Shown: positions 43,842-53,289, counted from the first letter of the stretch. The stretch is 64,000 bases of DNA from UBA2336 sp049306095 (GCA_049306095.1 JBAQPU010000009.1:10887-74886); one strand, 5' to 3'. Made by a program: numbers and translations. The notes: a model not told the origin generated them from the sequence alone.

Positions 43842-45140
43842 ATGTTGCGCCTAAGAACACTCTCGTTGTTGCTCCTGTTATTCATAAGTTGCGCTTCACT
43901 TGCCCAGGTTAAAACCGATGCAACGTTGAAGGAAATATTAATGAAGGGTGATCATAAACTCCTGCAACACATGCTTCAACATCCTGACTCCTTTCGGGTT
44001 CAGATCATCTATACCCAAATCAATCGCGACAAACAGAACCGGCCACACTTTCAAAACTATAATTTCAACGTTGATTCGAATTTCTACTTCAATCCTGCCT
44101 CAACAGTTAAGCTTCCCCTTGCGCTGCTTGCCCTGGAGAAGTTGAATACCCTTGGAAAAAGTAACATCACAAAATACACCTCCCTGCAGGTAGACAAAAA
44201 CTTTCCATGGCAAACCCCAGACCTTGTCGATAGCAGTTCGCAAAGCGGGCTTCCGTCCATCGCGCAGTATATCAGAAGGGCCTTGCTGGTTAGTGAGAAT
44301 GATCCGTATAATCGATTGTACCAGTTTGTGGGGCAACAAAGTATTAACCGGAATTTACACCAAAAAGGGTATGGAAGTACCCGCATCACCCGCCAGTTTC
44401 TTGGCCTTAGCGAAGATCAAAACCGCCACACCAACAGTGTACGATTCATTGGCACCGATGGCTCAGTGCTGTATGAACAGCCACCTGCCTACAATACCGA
44501 TTCATTCAATTTCAAGAATGTGTTTAAAGTTGGGAAAGCTTATTACAACAAATACGACAGCCTCGTAAACGAACCCATCGATTTTACAAAAGTTAATAAC
44601 CTGCCGCTGGAAGATTTGCAACAGATTCTTCAGTCGGCCCTGTTTCCACAATCGGTTCCGGCTAAGAAAAGATTTAATCTTACAGATGATGATTACCTTT
44701 TCCTCCGGCAATATCTCTCCCAATATCCCTCTGAAACCAACTATCCGAAATACGACAGTGCCGAATATTACAATAGCTATGTGAAGTTCTTTTTCAGAAA
44801 TGAAAGCCACCAAATGCCCGGTTCTATTCGGGTATTCAACAAAGTAGGCTGGGCTTACGGATTTTTGATTGACGCATCGTATGTGGCTGATTTTGAAAAT
44901 CAGGTTGAATTCATGCTGACCGCCACCGTGTATGTGAACCACGATGGAATTTTGAATGACGATACGTACGAGTATGAAACGGAAGGCTGGCCTTTTATGT
45001 ACCAGTTAGGGCAATTGATTTATAACTATGAATTAAAACGGCCCAGGAAATTCAAACCTGATCTTTCTGAATTTAAGGTACAGTACGAACATCGGGATAT
45101 TCATGACACGCGTCCTGTCATTAAAAGTGTTGATAACTAA
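43842..45140 (+). CDS. Class A beta-lactamase-fold serine hydrolase, exported
   Basis: 432 residues from ATG 43842 with signal peptide (MLRLRTLSLLLLLFISCASL). The three class A landmarks are present: S87-x-x-K90 (PASTVKLP), S151-E-N153 (VSENDPYN) and NKVGW for KTG. The protein is much longer than a beta-lactamase (about 270 residues), with extra segments between motifs, so resistance activity should not be assumed; peptidase or esterase activity on cell-wall material is equally likely. Its stop codon overlaps that of the convergent MoxR gene by 3 bases. Confidence 0.85.
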   Translation: MLRLRTLSLLLLLFISCASLAQVKTDATLKEILMKGDHKLLQHMLQHPDSFRVQIIYTQINRDKQNRPHFQNYNFNVDSNFYFNPASTVKLPLALLALEKLNTLGKSNITKYTSLQVDKNFPWQTPDLVDSSSQSGLPSIAQYIRRALLVSENDPYNRLYQFVGQQSINRNLHQKGYGSTRITRQFLGLSEDQNRHTNSVRFIGTDGSVLYEQPPAYNTDSFNFKNVFKVGKAYYNKYDSLVNEPIDFTKVNNLPLEDLQQILQSALFPQSVPAKKRFNLTDDDYLFLRQYLSQYPSETNYPKYDSAEYYNSYVKFFFRNESHQMPGSIRVFNKVGWAYGFLIDASYVADFENQVEFMLTATVYVNHDGILNDDTYEYETEGWPFMYQLGQLIYNYELKRPRKFKPDLSEFKVQYEHRDIHDTRPVIKSVDN

Positions 45141-46105
45141 ACCATCAACCGGTTAATCAGGTCATCCACTGTAATTCCTTCCGCTTCTGCCTTGAAGTTT
45201 CTCACCATGCGGTGGCGTAACACCGGCTTGGCTATAGCCTGAACATCTTCTATGTCGGGCGAGTATTTACTGTTCAGCAGTGCATTACATTTTGCGCCCA
45301 GCACAAGGTACTGCGAGGCACGCGGGCCTGCGCCCCATTCCAGGTACTCGTTTGCAACCGAAGATGCCCCATTGGTTTGCGGCCTTGTTTTATTAGCCAG
45401 TTTTACGGCATACTCAATCACATTGTCGGGAACAGGAACCCTTCGCACCAGGTGTTGAAAAGCACTGATTTCCCCGGCTGTCAGGATTTTGGAAACTGAT
45501 CTTTGCTCATCAGAGGTTGTTGCTTTCACCACTTCCACCTCTTCCGAAAAGGACGGATAGCTCAGCAAAATGTTAAACATAAACCGGTCAAGCTGGGCTT
45601 CCGGCAACGGATAGGTTCCCTCTTGCTCGATGGGGTTTTGTGTCGCCAATACAAAAAACGGTTTTGGTAATTCGTATTGTTGCCCTGCAATGGTTACGGC
45701 ATATTCCTGCATGGATTCGAGCAACGCTGCCTGTGTTTTAGGAGGTGTTCGGTTGATTTCATCGGCCAGGATGATGTTGGCAAACACCGGGCCTTTAACA
45801 AATTTAAAATTCCGATCCTTATCCATGGTTTCGGCACCCACAATATCGGAAGGCATTAAATCGGGTGTAAACTGAATTCTTTTAAACTCGAGGTCAAGCG
45901 CTTTGGCAATGGTTTGAATCAGCAATGTTTTCGCCAGCCCCGGCACGCCCACCAATAAAGAATGTCCCTGGCAAAAAATCCCTGTCAGCACGAGACGCAC
46001 CACTTCGTCCTGCCCTACAATGACCTTTGAAATTTCTGATGATAGGTTTTTATAGGTAACGGCCAATGCATCGGCCGCTTCTACATCGGTTGAAAATTTT
46101 GTCAT
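45137..46105 (-). CDS. MoxR family AAA+ ATPase
   Basis: 322 residues. Walker A is GVPGLAKTLL, Walker B IILADEINRTPPKTQAALLE, sensor 1 FFVLATQNPIEQEGTYPLPEAQLDRFM, and the lid domain (AAA_lid) has EYLEWGAGPRASQYL. MoxR ATPases usually work with a VWA-domain protein as chaperones for assembling cofactor or envelope complexes; the usual DUF58 and VWA partners are not next to it here. It lies 81 bases downstream of the SurA-like gene and may belong to that run. Confidence 0.93.
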   Translation of the reverse strand: MTKFSTDVEAADALAVTYKNLSSEISKVIVGQDEVVRLVLTGIFCQGHSLLVGVPGLAKTLLIQTIAKALDLEFKRIQFTPDLMPSDIVGAETMDKDRNFKFVKGPVFANIILADEINRTPPKTQAALLESMQEYAVTIAGQQYELPKPFFVLATQNPIEQEGTYPLPEAQLDRFMFNILLSYPSFSEEVEVVKATTSDEQRSVSKILTAGEISAFQHLVRRVPVPDNVIEYAVKLANKTRPQTNGASSVANEYLEWGAGPRASQYLVLGAKCNALLNSKYSPDIEDVQAIAKPVLRHRMVRNFKAEAEGITVDDLINRLMV

Positions 46106-46186
46106 GCGCTTTGTGTAAACGTTGGTTAAAAATAACGATCAATCTTATACAACGTTGAACTCTTTACATATACGGTCGGGGGTTGC

Positions 46187-47560
46187 CTATTCATCCAGTA
46201 TTCCGCAGAAATTATAGGCCGGATCAATATTAATGAACACATCTCTTCTGGCTTTGTCAAACCACTTCTCTAAAATGCGGTTCTTCTTTTGATTCAGGGT
46301 TGCGGTTTGTATGCGGTTCCAGTCATCCTTCAGGTTAGCCTGGTGCGGGGCCATTCTGGATTTATAAAACAAAATCCTGACAGCTTCTTTTCCCTGGTCG
46401 GTACGATAGGTTAAAGGTTTTGAAATTTCACCCACTTTCATAGAATCAACTGCAAAGAAAACAACCGGATCCACCTCATCCACTGACAGCCTGGCGCCTC
46501 CTGTATCATCAGTGAAAAAGCCTCCGTTCCCTTTGGTGGCTACATCATCGGAGTGTTCTTTTGCCAGCCTTTGAAATGCCACACTATCTTTAATGGCTAT
46601 CGTTCGAATGCTGTCAAGAAATTTAGTGGCTGCCAGGATATCATCTGATGAAGGAGTTGGAGCCATTAAAATATGGCGCGCATGGTATTCGTTTCCTCTT
46701 CGTTCCAGCAATTGAATAATATGGAATCCGTATTCTGTTTCAACCGGCATGGAAATTTCGCTGGGTTTCAATTTAAAGGCCATCGCTTCAAATTCAGGAA
46801 CCAGTGCGCCTCTGCCAACCCAGCCCATGTCACCGTTGTTGGATGTTACACTGGGATCGGCTGAGTATTTTCTGGCCAATACTGCAAAATCTTCTCCGGT
46901 CATCAGGCGCGTGCGGATATCCATGAGTTGGCGCCTGGTTTCTTCTTTCTGTTTCTCGCTGACTTTCGCAATTCGTACAATTTGCGCTACTTCTATTTCA
47001 GCTGAAAAAAACGGAAGGCTGTCTTTCGGTATACGATTGTAAAACTTTCTTACCTCAGCTGGGGTAACCGTAATGCCTTTTGAAATGGTTCGTTCCATTT
47101 CGCTTACCACCATTTGTTCTCGTATTTGATCGCGCAACTCGCCCTTGATTTGATCCAATGATTTTCCAAATTTATTTTCAAGCTCTTCCTGCGATCCCTG
47201 GTACTGCGCCAGGATCATGGCCATTCTTCGTTCTGTATTTTGATCCACTTCATCATCAGACACAACCACCGAGTCAATCTCTGCTTTTGCCATCATCAGC
47301 TTATTGCGAAGCAACATTGCCAAAAACTGACACCGTGTTTGATCACCGCCTTGTCCGCCATTAGAAACATAATCCAGATAGGCTTTGTCCAGCTCTGATT
47401 TCAATACGATGTAGTTATCAACTTTGCCGATAATTTTATCGACTACAAATCCTTCATTTTCCTGAGCGTGAACACGTATGATGGAAAGGAAACAAAGTGC
47501 GGCCACCGCCACCACCCGTAGTTTATTTATAGACCTCAAACTCTTTCTCACTTGCTGCAT
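46187..47560 (-). CDS. surA: SurA-like periplasmic peptidylprolyl isomerase
   Basis: 457 residues from ATG 47560 (MQQVRKSLRSINKLRVVAV and a signal peptide ending IRVHAQ). A SurA N-terminal chaperone domain (VVDKIIGKVDNYIVLKSEL) is followed by two parvulin domains: the first around AEIEVAQIVRIA through MGWVGRGALVPEFEAMAF, the second around NEYHARHILMAPTPS through GGFFTDDTGG. It chaperones outer-membrane proteins across the periplasm. It overlaps the upstream gene by 38 bases, so the two are translationally linked. An ATG at 47575 is an alternative start. Confidence 0.88.
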   Translation of the reverse strand: MQQVRKSLRSINKLRVVAVAALCFLSIIRVHAQENEGFVVDKIIGKVDNYIVLKSELDKAYLDYVSNGGQGGDQTRCQFLAMLLRNKLMMAKAEIDSVVVSDDEVDQNTERRMAMILAQYQGSQEELENKFGKSLDQIKGELRDQIREQMVVSEMERTISKGITVTPAEVRKFYNRIPKDSLPFFSAEIEVAQIVRIAKVSEKQKEETRRQLMDIRTRLMTGEDFAVLARKYSADPSVTSNNGDMGWVGRGALVPEFEAMAFKLKPSEISMPVETEYGFHIIQLLERRGNEYHARHILMAPTPSSDDILAATKFLDSIRTIAIKDSVAFQRLAKEHSDDVATKGNGGFFTDDTGGARLSVDEVDPVVFFAVDSMKVGEISKPLTYRTDQGKEAVRILFYKSRMAPHQANLKDDWNRIQTATLNQKKNRILEKWFDKARRDVFINIDPAYNFCGILDE

Positions 47561-48425
47561 TGTTATACACATCATCTTCCAGTTTTTTAGCAAGTTCGAC
47601 CTTGCGCTTATTCAAAATAATATTGCGGATATCATCCTTTACGAACTCAAGCGGTGAAATATTGTCGGAAATACGGTATTTAACCACTTTTAAAAAGTAA
47701 AGATAGCTATCATCGGAGGTTTCGTAATAGGGATATGCCTTTAAAAATTGGATTTTATTGGGGATCTCAACCAGGGGCGAATTCTTGACCAGCTCATCAA
47801 AAACCATCCAGGTGGAATCGCTCAAATGATAGACCGTGGAGAAACTGAGGCAGTATGACTTCAGTTCCTTTTCATCTTTCTCTTTTCGTGAAAAAATCAG
47901 GTCTTTAATTTTATTCGTGCGCGGGGCTGTTTTGGGAACCTTCATAAAGGTGGCCTGCACAATGTTCTGCTTCAAAATAAAGTTATCGATGTTCTCTTTA
48001 TAGTAAGATTCTATTTGCGCATTGGAAATGACTGTGTCAAGGTTTTGCTTGACAAAAAAAGCCTGGTATTCGTAGGCTATCAGGCTGAATCGGTAATCCA
48101 GTATCTTTCGCTCAACTTCAGCCTCGTTGATGTTAATCTTTTTGGCCGCTTCCTGAATCAGTAATTGTTTGCGAATCCAACTGTTAATATACGCTTCAAT
48201 GCGAAGGGCACTGTCTTCTTTGCTCACGCCCAGGGTAACAATTCCATTCAACTCATCTTTATAGAGGTACGTGTCGTTAACACGAGCAACCGGTACCCGG
48301 TTTACTTCCTCCGAAGTTTGCTCACCTTTCATTTTAATAAACTCACATCCCGTTATCAGAACGAGGCTTCCAACAACCAGGTTAATGGCTAAGTTTCTCC
48401 ACCACATGTTTTCTTGTTTTCTCAT
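47523..48425 (-). CDS. SurA-N-like periplasmic lipoprotein
   Basis: 300 residues with a lipoprotein signal ending LITGC. The N-terminal part VARVNDTYLYKDEL and the helices to about residue 150 look like a SurA/PpiC chaperone domain. A parvulin-type region can be traced (QNIVQATFMKVPK to DDSYLYFLKVVKYRISD), but the active-site signatures of parvulins are not recognisable, so it is probably a chaperone without isomerase activity. It overlaps both neighbours: 44 bases with the upstream PPIase and 38 with the SurA-like gene. Confidence 0.75.
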   Translation of the reverse strand: MRKQENMWWRNLAINLVVGSLVLITGCEFIKMKGEQTSEEVNRVPVARVNDTYLYKDELNGIVTLGVSKEDSALRIEAYINSWIRKQLLIQEAAKKININEAEVERKILDYRFSLIAYEYQAFFVKQNLDTVISNAQIESYYKENIDNFILKQNIVQATFMKVPKTAPRTNKIKDLIFSRKEKDEKELKSYCLSFSTVYHLSDSTWMVFDELVKNSPLVEIPNKIQFLKAYPYYETSDDSYLYFLKVVKYRISDNISPLEFVKDDIRNIILNKRKVELAKKLEDDVYNNAASEKEFEVYK

Positions 48426-50337
48426 TTACCTTAACAGGGTATTTTTTAGTAAGTTGGTTAATCCATTCCTTTTCAAGGTGATCCTGAAAATCTGAAATAA
48501 CCATTGCCCGTGCCTCTTCAAACGTTAGCTTACCGGGCGGCACCATTTCTTTGACCTGCACAAGGTAATACATTCTGTTATTTTCGGCAGTATAAAGTCC
48601 GGGAGCCCACTCTATACCCGATAAAACCTGACGGTCATCTTTTTGGAAAATACCTTCTTCCGGTTTGGCTGTTTTCGACTGAATCATTTCCCGAATGGCC
48701 GTTGTGTCATTCTTTTCAATTGCACTTTTTAATAAGGCTCCTGATTGAAGGGATTTCAGTGTATAAATAATTGCATGAACCCTTTCACCCGCAGCATATT
48801 TCTCACGGTGTGCATCGAAAAAGTGTTGTTGGCCAACCGAGTCGTCACTTGCCTTTTGCCACACTTCTTTTTCCATAATATCAAAGAGGAGGATACCTTC
48901 ATAGTACTCTTTCAGCAACCTTTCAAAATCAGGATGCTCCTGAATAATCTTTGCCTCCAGCACATGATTAATCTCCCGCTCTACAAAGGCGTTATACAAC
49001 TGCTCAACATAATTGGCCGGGTTCAGATTGGTAGCCTTTTGATTTTGTTCCATGTATGTAAGAAATGATGATGCACTTACCGGTTTTTTCGTTAAGGTAA
49101 AAAGTGTCTTATCATAAAAAGTCGTTGTGTTTTGCTTTACCCATTTCCACCGGCCTTTTGTGAGAGCGGTATCCGCTAATGCAAAAATCTTTGCTTTTAT
49201 TTCCTGATCCTCGGTAAATGAAAAGTCTTTCTTTAATTTTTTCATAAGCGCCAGCCGTGATATTTGCGCGCGCTCATCGCGTGCCACGCGGCTCTTTAAA
49301 GCAGGAGCCAGCTCTTCAAAAGAGGGCAATGGAATTTTTCGCTCAAGCCTGATGATGTGCCAGCCATATTGAGTTTGAACGGGATCAGATAGATCGCCAG
49401 GATTCTGCAATGAAAAAGCAGCCTTATCAAAAGCCGGCACTGATGCCATTGCACCCACACCAAACGGGCGAAGTTTGCCTCCGCTGTTTTTTGTGGAGGG
49501 GTCTTCAGAGTATTGCTTGCACAGGTCGTTCCAGCTTACCCCTCCTTTGAGCTGATCGTCAATTTCAAAAATGAGGTTTCGCGCCTTTGCGGCATCATGC
49601 TCGCTTCCTGTACGAATCATAATGTGCGAAACCTCCACTTCACCACGTGACGGTTTACGATCCATTACATTCAGAACATGATACCCAAAACGGGTACGAA
49701 CCGGACCAATAATTTCTCCCTTCTTTGCCTGATAGGCAGCATTTTCGAATGGGTACACCATCTGCAGGGCAGTGAAGTAACCCAGATCACCTTTTGTCGA
49801 TTTTGCCATAGGTTCCTCTGAATACAACGCAGCAAGAGAGCCAAAATCTTCACCTGCCAGAGCCCGAGATTTTAGATCGAGTGCTTTATTAAAAGCCTGC
49901 AGGGTATCGGCAGGGGCAGCCTCTGCTTTTAAACTAATCAGTATATGAGAAACGTGGACTTCCTCCTGCAATCGCTGATAGGTGACTTTTACGAGACTGT
50001 CAATTAGTTTTCCTTCCGGGAGATAGGGTTTTTTCAGTTCTTCTCGGTATGTGCCAAACTCTTTTACAAAAGCAGATGTAGTATCGATTCCTCTGCTGCG
50101 TGCTTCTCTTACCTTCCGTTTAAAGTTGATGTACAACTTCAGGTATTCATCAATCTTTTGCGGGGTGTACTCAGCTTTGTCCTGATGATTCTTTTTATAG
50201 AGGTACACAAATTCATCTCCTGAAACAGACTCATCACCTATTGTAAACAGTATTTGTGGTTTTGAATTTTTGCTCTTTTGTGCTGCCCCATCCAAAAAAA
50301 ATACTACCAGGAATGCTGCAATAAAAAATCTGACCAT
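48382..50337 (-). CDS. Periplasmic peptidylprolyl isomerase with two parvulin domains
   Basis: 651 residues from ATG 50337, giving signal peptide MVRFFIAAFLVVFFLDGAAQ. The first rotamase domain spans about residues 130-230 (EVHVSHILISLKA, KGDLGYFTALQM, FGYHVLNVMDRK), the second about 240-340 (EVEVSHIMIRTGS, KLRPFGVGAMASVPAFDKAAF, YGWHIIRLERK). The remaining 300 residues are a helical region with a further SurA-like end. A role in outer-membrane protein folding is likely. Earlier in-frame starts lie inside the kinase gene and are rejected. It is 16 bases after that gene. Confidence 0.88.
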   Translation of the reverse strand: MVRFFIAAFLVVFFLDGAAQKSKNSKPQILFTIGDESVSGDEFVYLYKKNHQDKAEYTPQKIDEYLKLYINFKRKVREARSRGIDTTSAFVKEFGTYREELKKPYLPEGKLIDSLVKVTYQRLQEEVHVSHILISLKAEAAPADTLQAFNKALDLKSRALAGEDFGSLAALYSEEPMAKSTKGDLGYFTALQMVYPFENAAYQAKKGEIIGPVRTRFGYHVLNVMDRKPSRGEVEVSHIMIRTGSEHDAAKARNLIFEIDDQLKGGVSWNDLCKQYSEDPSTKNSGGKLRPFGVGAMASVPAFDKAAFSLQNPGDLSDPVQTQYGWHIIRLERKIPLPSFEELAPALKSRVARDERAQISRLALMKKLKKDFSFTEDQEIKAKIFALADTALTKGRWKWVKQNTTTFYDKTLFTLTKKPVSASSFLTYMEQNQKATNLNPANYVEQLYNAFVEREINHVLEAKIIQEHPDFERLLKEYYEGILLFDIMEKEVWQKASDDSVGQQHFFDAHREKYAAGERVHAIIYTLKSLQSGALLKSAIEKNDTTAIREMIQSKTAKPEEGIFQKDDRQVLSGIEWAPGLYTAENNRMYYLVQVKEMVPPGKLTFEEARAMVISDFQDHLEKEWINQLTKKYPVKVNEKTRKHVVEKLSH

Positions 50338-50353
50338 GCTGATTAAATCGTGA

Positions 50354-50776
50354 TTATTTAAAACTGACTTTCTTTGCCAGGCGGCAAACGCATTTATTGT
50401 TTTTCTGTTGTTCGTACTCAACACTATCCATGATCGACTTCACCAGTCTGATGCCAAGGCCACCTTTTCGTTTCTCCTGAATGATATTATCCATACTGGG
50501 CTCAGTAAACTGATTAATATCAAATACATTTCCTTTATCGATGATCTCAAAAACAACCGGATCATCTTTGTCTATCAGGATATGAAGTTCAAATACTTCA
50601 TTTGGATTGCAATCATGGCCATGAATCATCAGGTTCGAGCACATTTCATCCATCGCTAAAACCATCTCACTGATCTCCAGCTCGGAAATACCATGATTCG
50701 CAAGAGAAGTACGGACAAAGTCTCGCACTCCCTTCAGGTTTTCAATACTGCAGCCAACTTTAAACTTATATTTCAT
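50354..50776 (-). CDS. RsbW-like anti-sigma/serine kinase ATPase
   Basis: 140 residues of a GHKL (HATPase_c_2) domain. The N-box reads EISEMVLAMDEMCSNLMIHG and the G-boxes EIIDKGNVFDI and KGGLGIRLVKSIMDSVEYE. Such kinases phosphorylate an STAS antagonist and hold a target in check. The STAS gene is directly upstream with an ATGA overlap, and a SpoIIE phosphatase precedes it. No sigma-B-like factor is visible nearby, so the output target is unknown. Confidence 0.9.
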   Translation of the reverse strand: MKYKFKVGCSIENLKGVRDFVRTSLANHGISELEISEMVLAMDEMCSNLMIHGHDCNPNEVFELHILIDKDDPVVFEIIDKGNVFDINQFTEPSMDNIIQEKRKGGLGIRLVKSIMDSVEYEQQKNNKCVCRLAKKVSFK

Positions 50777-51111
50777 GCAACCAACTTCTTAGCCTCGGTT
50801 TTATCCTTTGCAATCGTCAGCAATTCGTGCAGGCCCAATATCTCAAACGTATTGGCCACCTTTTCGCTCATGCCAAACAATATCATTTTCAAATTTTTAT
50901 CCTTAAACTCATCGATGTAGGACATAAATACCCCCAGACCGGCCGAAGAAATGTACTCCAGCGAACCGCAGTCGACCAGAATTTTGGTAAACCCTTCGCC
51001 AACACTTTTGGCTATTGTTAAGTCCAATTCGATAGATGAACTGGCATCAATTTCACCAATGGGTGTAATGATATCGATTCCGTCTTCCTGTAATCGTTTA
51101 ATGTGGACCAT
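50773..51111 (-). CDS. STAS-domain anti-sigma factor antagonist (RsbV-like)
   Basis: 112 residues, a single STAS domain. GEIDASSSIELDLTIAKSV and ILVDCGSLEYISSAGLGVFMSYIDEF are diagnostic; Ser56 in YISSAGLG is the expected phosphorylation site. The phosphorylated form is inactive; dephosphorylation by the neighbouring SpoIIE phosphatase would allow it to capture the RsbW-like kinase. It follows the phosphatase gene by 24 bases. Confidence 0.93.
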   Translation of the reverse strand: MVHIKRLQEDGIDIITPIGEIDASSSIELDLTIAKSVGEGFTKILVDCGSLEYISSAGLGVFMSYIDEFKDKNLKMILFGMSEKVANTFEILGLHELLTIAKDKTEAKKLVA

Positions 51112-51135
51112 GTATTTCTAACGGTTTAAAATGGT

Positions 51136-53205
51136 TTATGTTCGGTTATTAAATTTGACGATCATGGTTGTATAATCATCATTAATGTTGTCAGTTCCTG
51201 AAAATTCGTAGAGCTTATTTATCAGATGCTCTTGAATTTGCTGAGGTGTTTTGGACTTCACTTCCATCAGAACCTCTGCGAGTCGTTCATATCCAAATTC
51301 ATCACCTTTTGAATTTTTTGCTTCCGTAATACCATCGGTATACAATACCATAATATCGTCAGGGGCATAGGTGATCTCATTCGACTCAATGAAGTTCCCG
51401 TAACTATTATTACGCACCATGCCAAGGGCAACACCTTTATCTTTGAGGTACTCCGTTTTTCCTGTTGCGGCTGAATAATACAATACCGGGCAATGCCCTG
51501 CGCGCGCATACCGGATTCTTTTACTCACGGTATGTACCAGGAAAAATGATGCAGAAATAAATGAGCCCCGTTCGAGACAGTAGACCAACGCCTTATTGGC
51601 GCGCACCATGAATTCGTCAGGTTCAATACAGTTTTGTGCCAGGCTGTGAAAAATACCTTTCATCTGCGACATGTGAAAGGCTGCCGTGGTACCTTTTCCT
51701 GAAACGTCAGCAATGATAAGCGATGTTTCTTCCGGACTTATCCGAAGGGTGTCGTAATAGTCACCACCCACTTCATCGGCCGATTCAGAGAAGGCAGCAA
51801 TCTCAAAATCACCATCTTTCTCGAGCATCTGGGGAAGCAGACTCTTCTGAACAGTTTTGGCAATTTTCAATTCCTCTTTGTAGCGTTCACTTTGCAGAGC
51901 CTCTTCCAGTAAGCGGAAATTCTCGATGGAGATTCCGGCCTGGTTGGCGAACGTAGAGATGATTTTGGTCATCTCCTTATTAAAGCCATCAGGCAATTCT
52001 TTGAGTAACGCCAGTGTACCAATATTTTCACCCTTTACAAAAATGGGAAATGCCAGGATGGAGCGGAAGCGTGACCCGCGCAATGAACTCAGGTGTTTCG
52101 AAAGGTTTTTTGTTTTATCGGTACTTTGGTCTAATACTCCTGTTACGTGATGGTCCTTCAGGTGGTGAATAATATCGTTGGCCTCCTTTTCAGTGATGCG
52201 ATACGTAAACACGCGATGGTCGCGTTCACTATTTTTAATCTCCAGCCAGGCAGCATCTGCAAACACGCTGCTCACTGATGTCTCGAGTAAAATACTGTAC
52301 ACACTTTCTTCGCTTTGCTCGGTTTGAATTGATTGACTGATGCGCTGGAAGTTTACCACTTCTTCCAGCTTCTGTTCAAATACGGAAGTTGTTGGAAGGT
52401 TAAAGAATATTACAAGAAAAGAGAACGCGCTGTACACCGTAACAAACGCTATCAATGATTGTATAAAGATGTGGTTCCGGTAATCTGCAAACCCGATCTC
52501 CTCACCCGACACCGTCATTGCCAGAGAACTGTTTGTATACAGGCTATAAATGAGATAAAATATTGTCAGTAACAGAAGCAACAAGCTGGTCCACTTCTGA
52601 CGAAAGTTCAGGTAAGCCACCCACTTTAAATTACCAGACAGCACCAATCCCACGACAACAAAAAATCCAAAAACGGTATTAAACACTATTTCCGTTTCCG
52701 GAAAAATGAAGTTGTTATACAGCAATGAAATCAACAGCGCATATTCAAAAAATGCCCACAGGCGAATCAGCCATTTTGATTTCTGATACAGGATCAGTCG
52801 TTTCCAGGCCGTAAAGGCAGCCAATAAAAAACTGATCATCAACCCCAGGTTGATCAGGTAAATGACCTCGATGTAAACGATGTTCCCGGTGAGCGTGGTT
52901 GCTCCCAGTAAGTATTCAACCAATCGAAGTGCAAGCGAAAAAACGGTAGCAATTAATCCCGTAGCAAACACTCTCCAGAGTAAGTCAACGAAATTGAGTT
53001 GATCATCGCGGTCAATCCTGAGTTTGTAATAATAATAAAGCGCAATGATGTAGAGGTTGAGAATTACCCCCGGTAACCAGGTGGGGACTTCTGCCGGCAG
53101 GTTTCGTTTTGCAGTAAAGACAACCGAAATGTCAGTAAACAACAAGGCCACCCAGGTGACAACACCCACCGCAAATAACAACCTGGAAAGCGCCTTGGCA
53201 CGCAT
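51136..53205 (-). CDS. Membrane-bound GAF-SpoIIE (PP2C-type) serine phosphatase
   Basis: 689 residues. Residues about 1-275 contain about eight hydrophobic helices, a sensor-like membrane part with no obvious motif. A coiled-coil linker leads to a GAF domain (about 295-450) and then the PP2C/SpoIIE domain with VGGDYYDTL, IADVSGKGTTAAFHMSQM, ARAGHCPVLYY, VLYTDGITEA and DDYTTMIVKF (metal-binding Asp residues intact). It would dephosphorylate the STAS protein next to it when the membrane or GAF part senses a signal. The start codon is only eight bases from a strong terminator belonging to the upstream gene. Confidence 0.92.
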   Translation of the reverse strand: MRAKALSRLLFAVGVVTWVALLFTDISVVFTAKRNLPAEVPTWLPGVILNLYIIALYYYYKLRIDRDDQLNFVDLLWRVFATGLIATVFSLALRLVEYLLGATTLTGNIVYIEVIYLINLGLMISFLLAAFTAWKRLILYQKSKWLIRLWAFFEYALLISLLYNNFIFPETEIVFNTVFGFFVVVGLVLSGNLKWVAYLNFRQKWTSLLLLLLTIFYLIYSLYTNSSLAMTVSGEEIGFADYRNHIFIQSLIAFVTVYSAFSFLVIFFNLPTTSVFEQKLEEVVNFQRISQSIQTEQSEESVYSILLETSVSSVFADAAWLEIKNSERDHRVFTYRITEKEANDIIHHLKDHHVTGVLDQSTDKTKNLSKHLSSLRGSRFRSILAFPIFVKGENIGTLALLKELPDGFNKEMTKIISTFANQAGISIENFRLLEEALQSERYKEELKIAKTVQKSLLPQMLEKDGDFEIAAFSESADEVGGDYYDTLRISPEETSLIIADVSGKGTTAAFHMSQMKGIFHSLAQNCIEPDEFMVRANKALVYCLERGSFISASFFLVHTVSKRIRYARAGHCPVLYYSAATGKTEYLKDKGVALGMVRNNSYGNFIESNEITYAPDDIMVLYTDGITEAKNSKGDEFGYERLAEVLMEVKSKTPQQIQEHLINKLYEFSGTDNINDDYTTMIVKFNNRT

Positions 53206-53210
53206 ACATT

Positions 53211-53240
53211 AAAAAAGCCAATCGAGTTATGATTGGCTTT
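53211..53240 (-). terminator. Rho-independent terminator after the T9SS cargo gene
   Basis: AAAGCCAATC (53214-53223) pairs with GATTGGCTTT (53231-53240), a 10-bp stem with a 7-base loop, followed on the minus strand by six T residues (53216-53211). It lies 50 bases beyond the cargo gene stop and abuts the start of the SpoIIE gene. Confidence 0.85.
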
Positions 53241-53289
53241 GCAATGATAGCGAAAAATGAGGAGTTAACGGCCAATAAGGCCAAACAGG

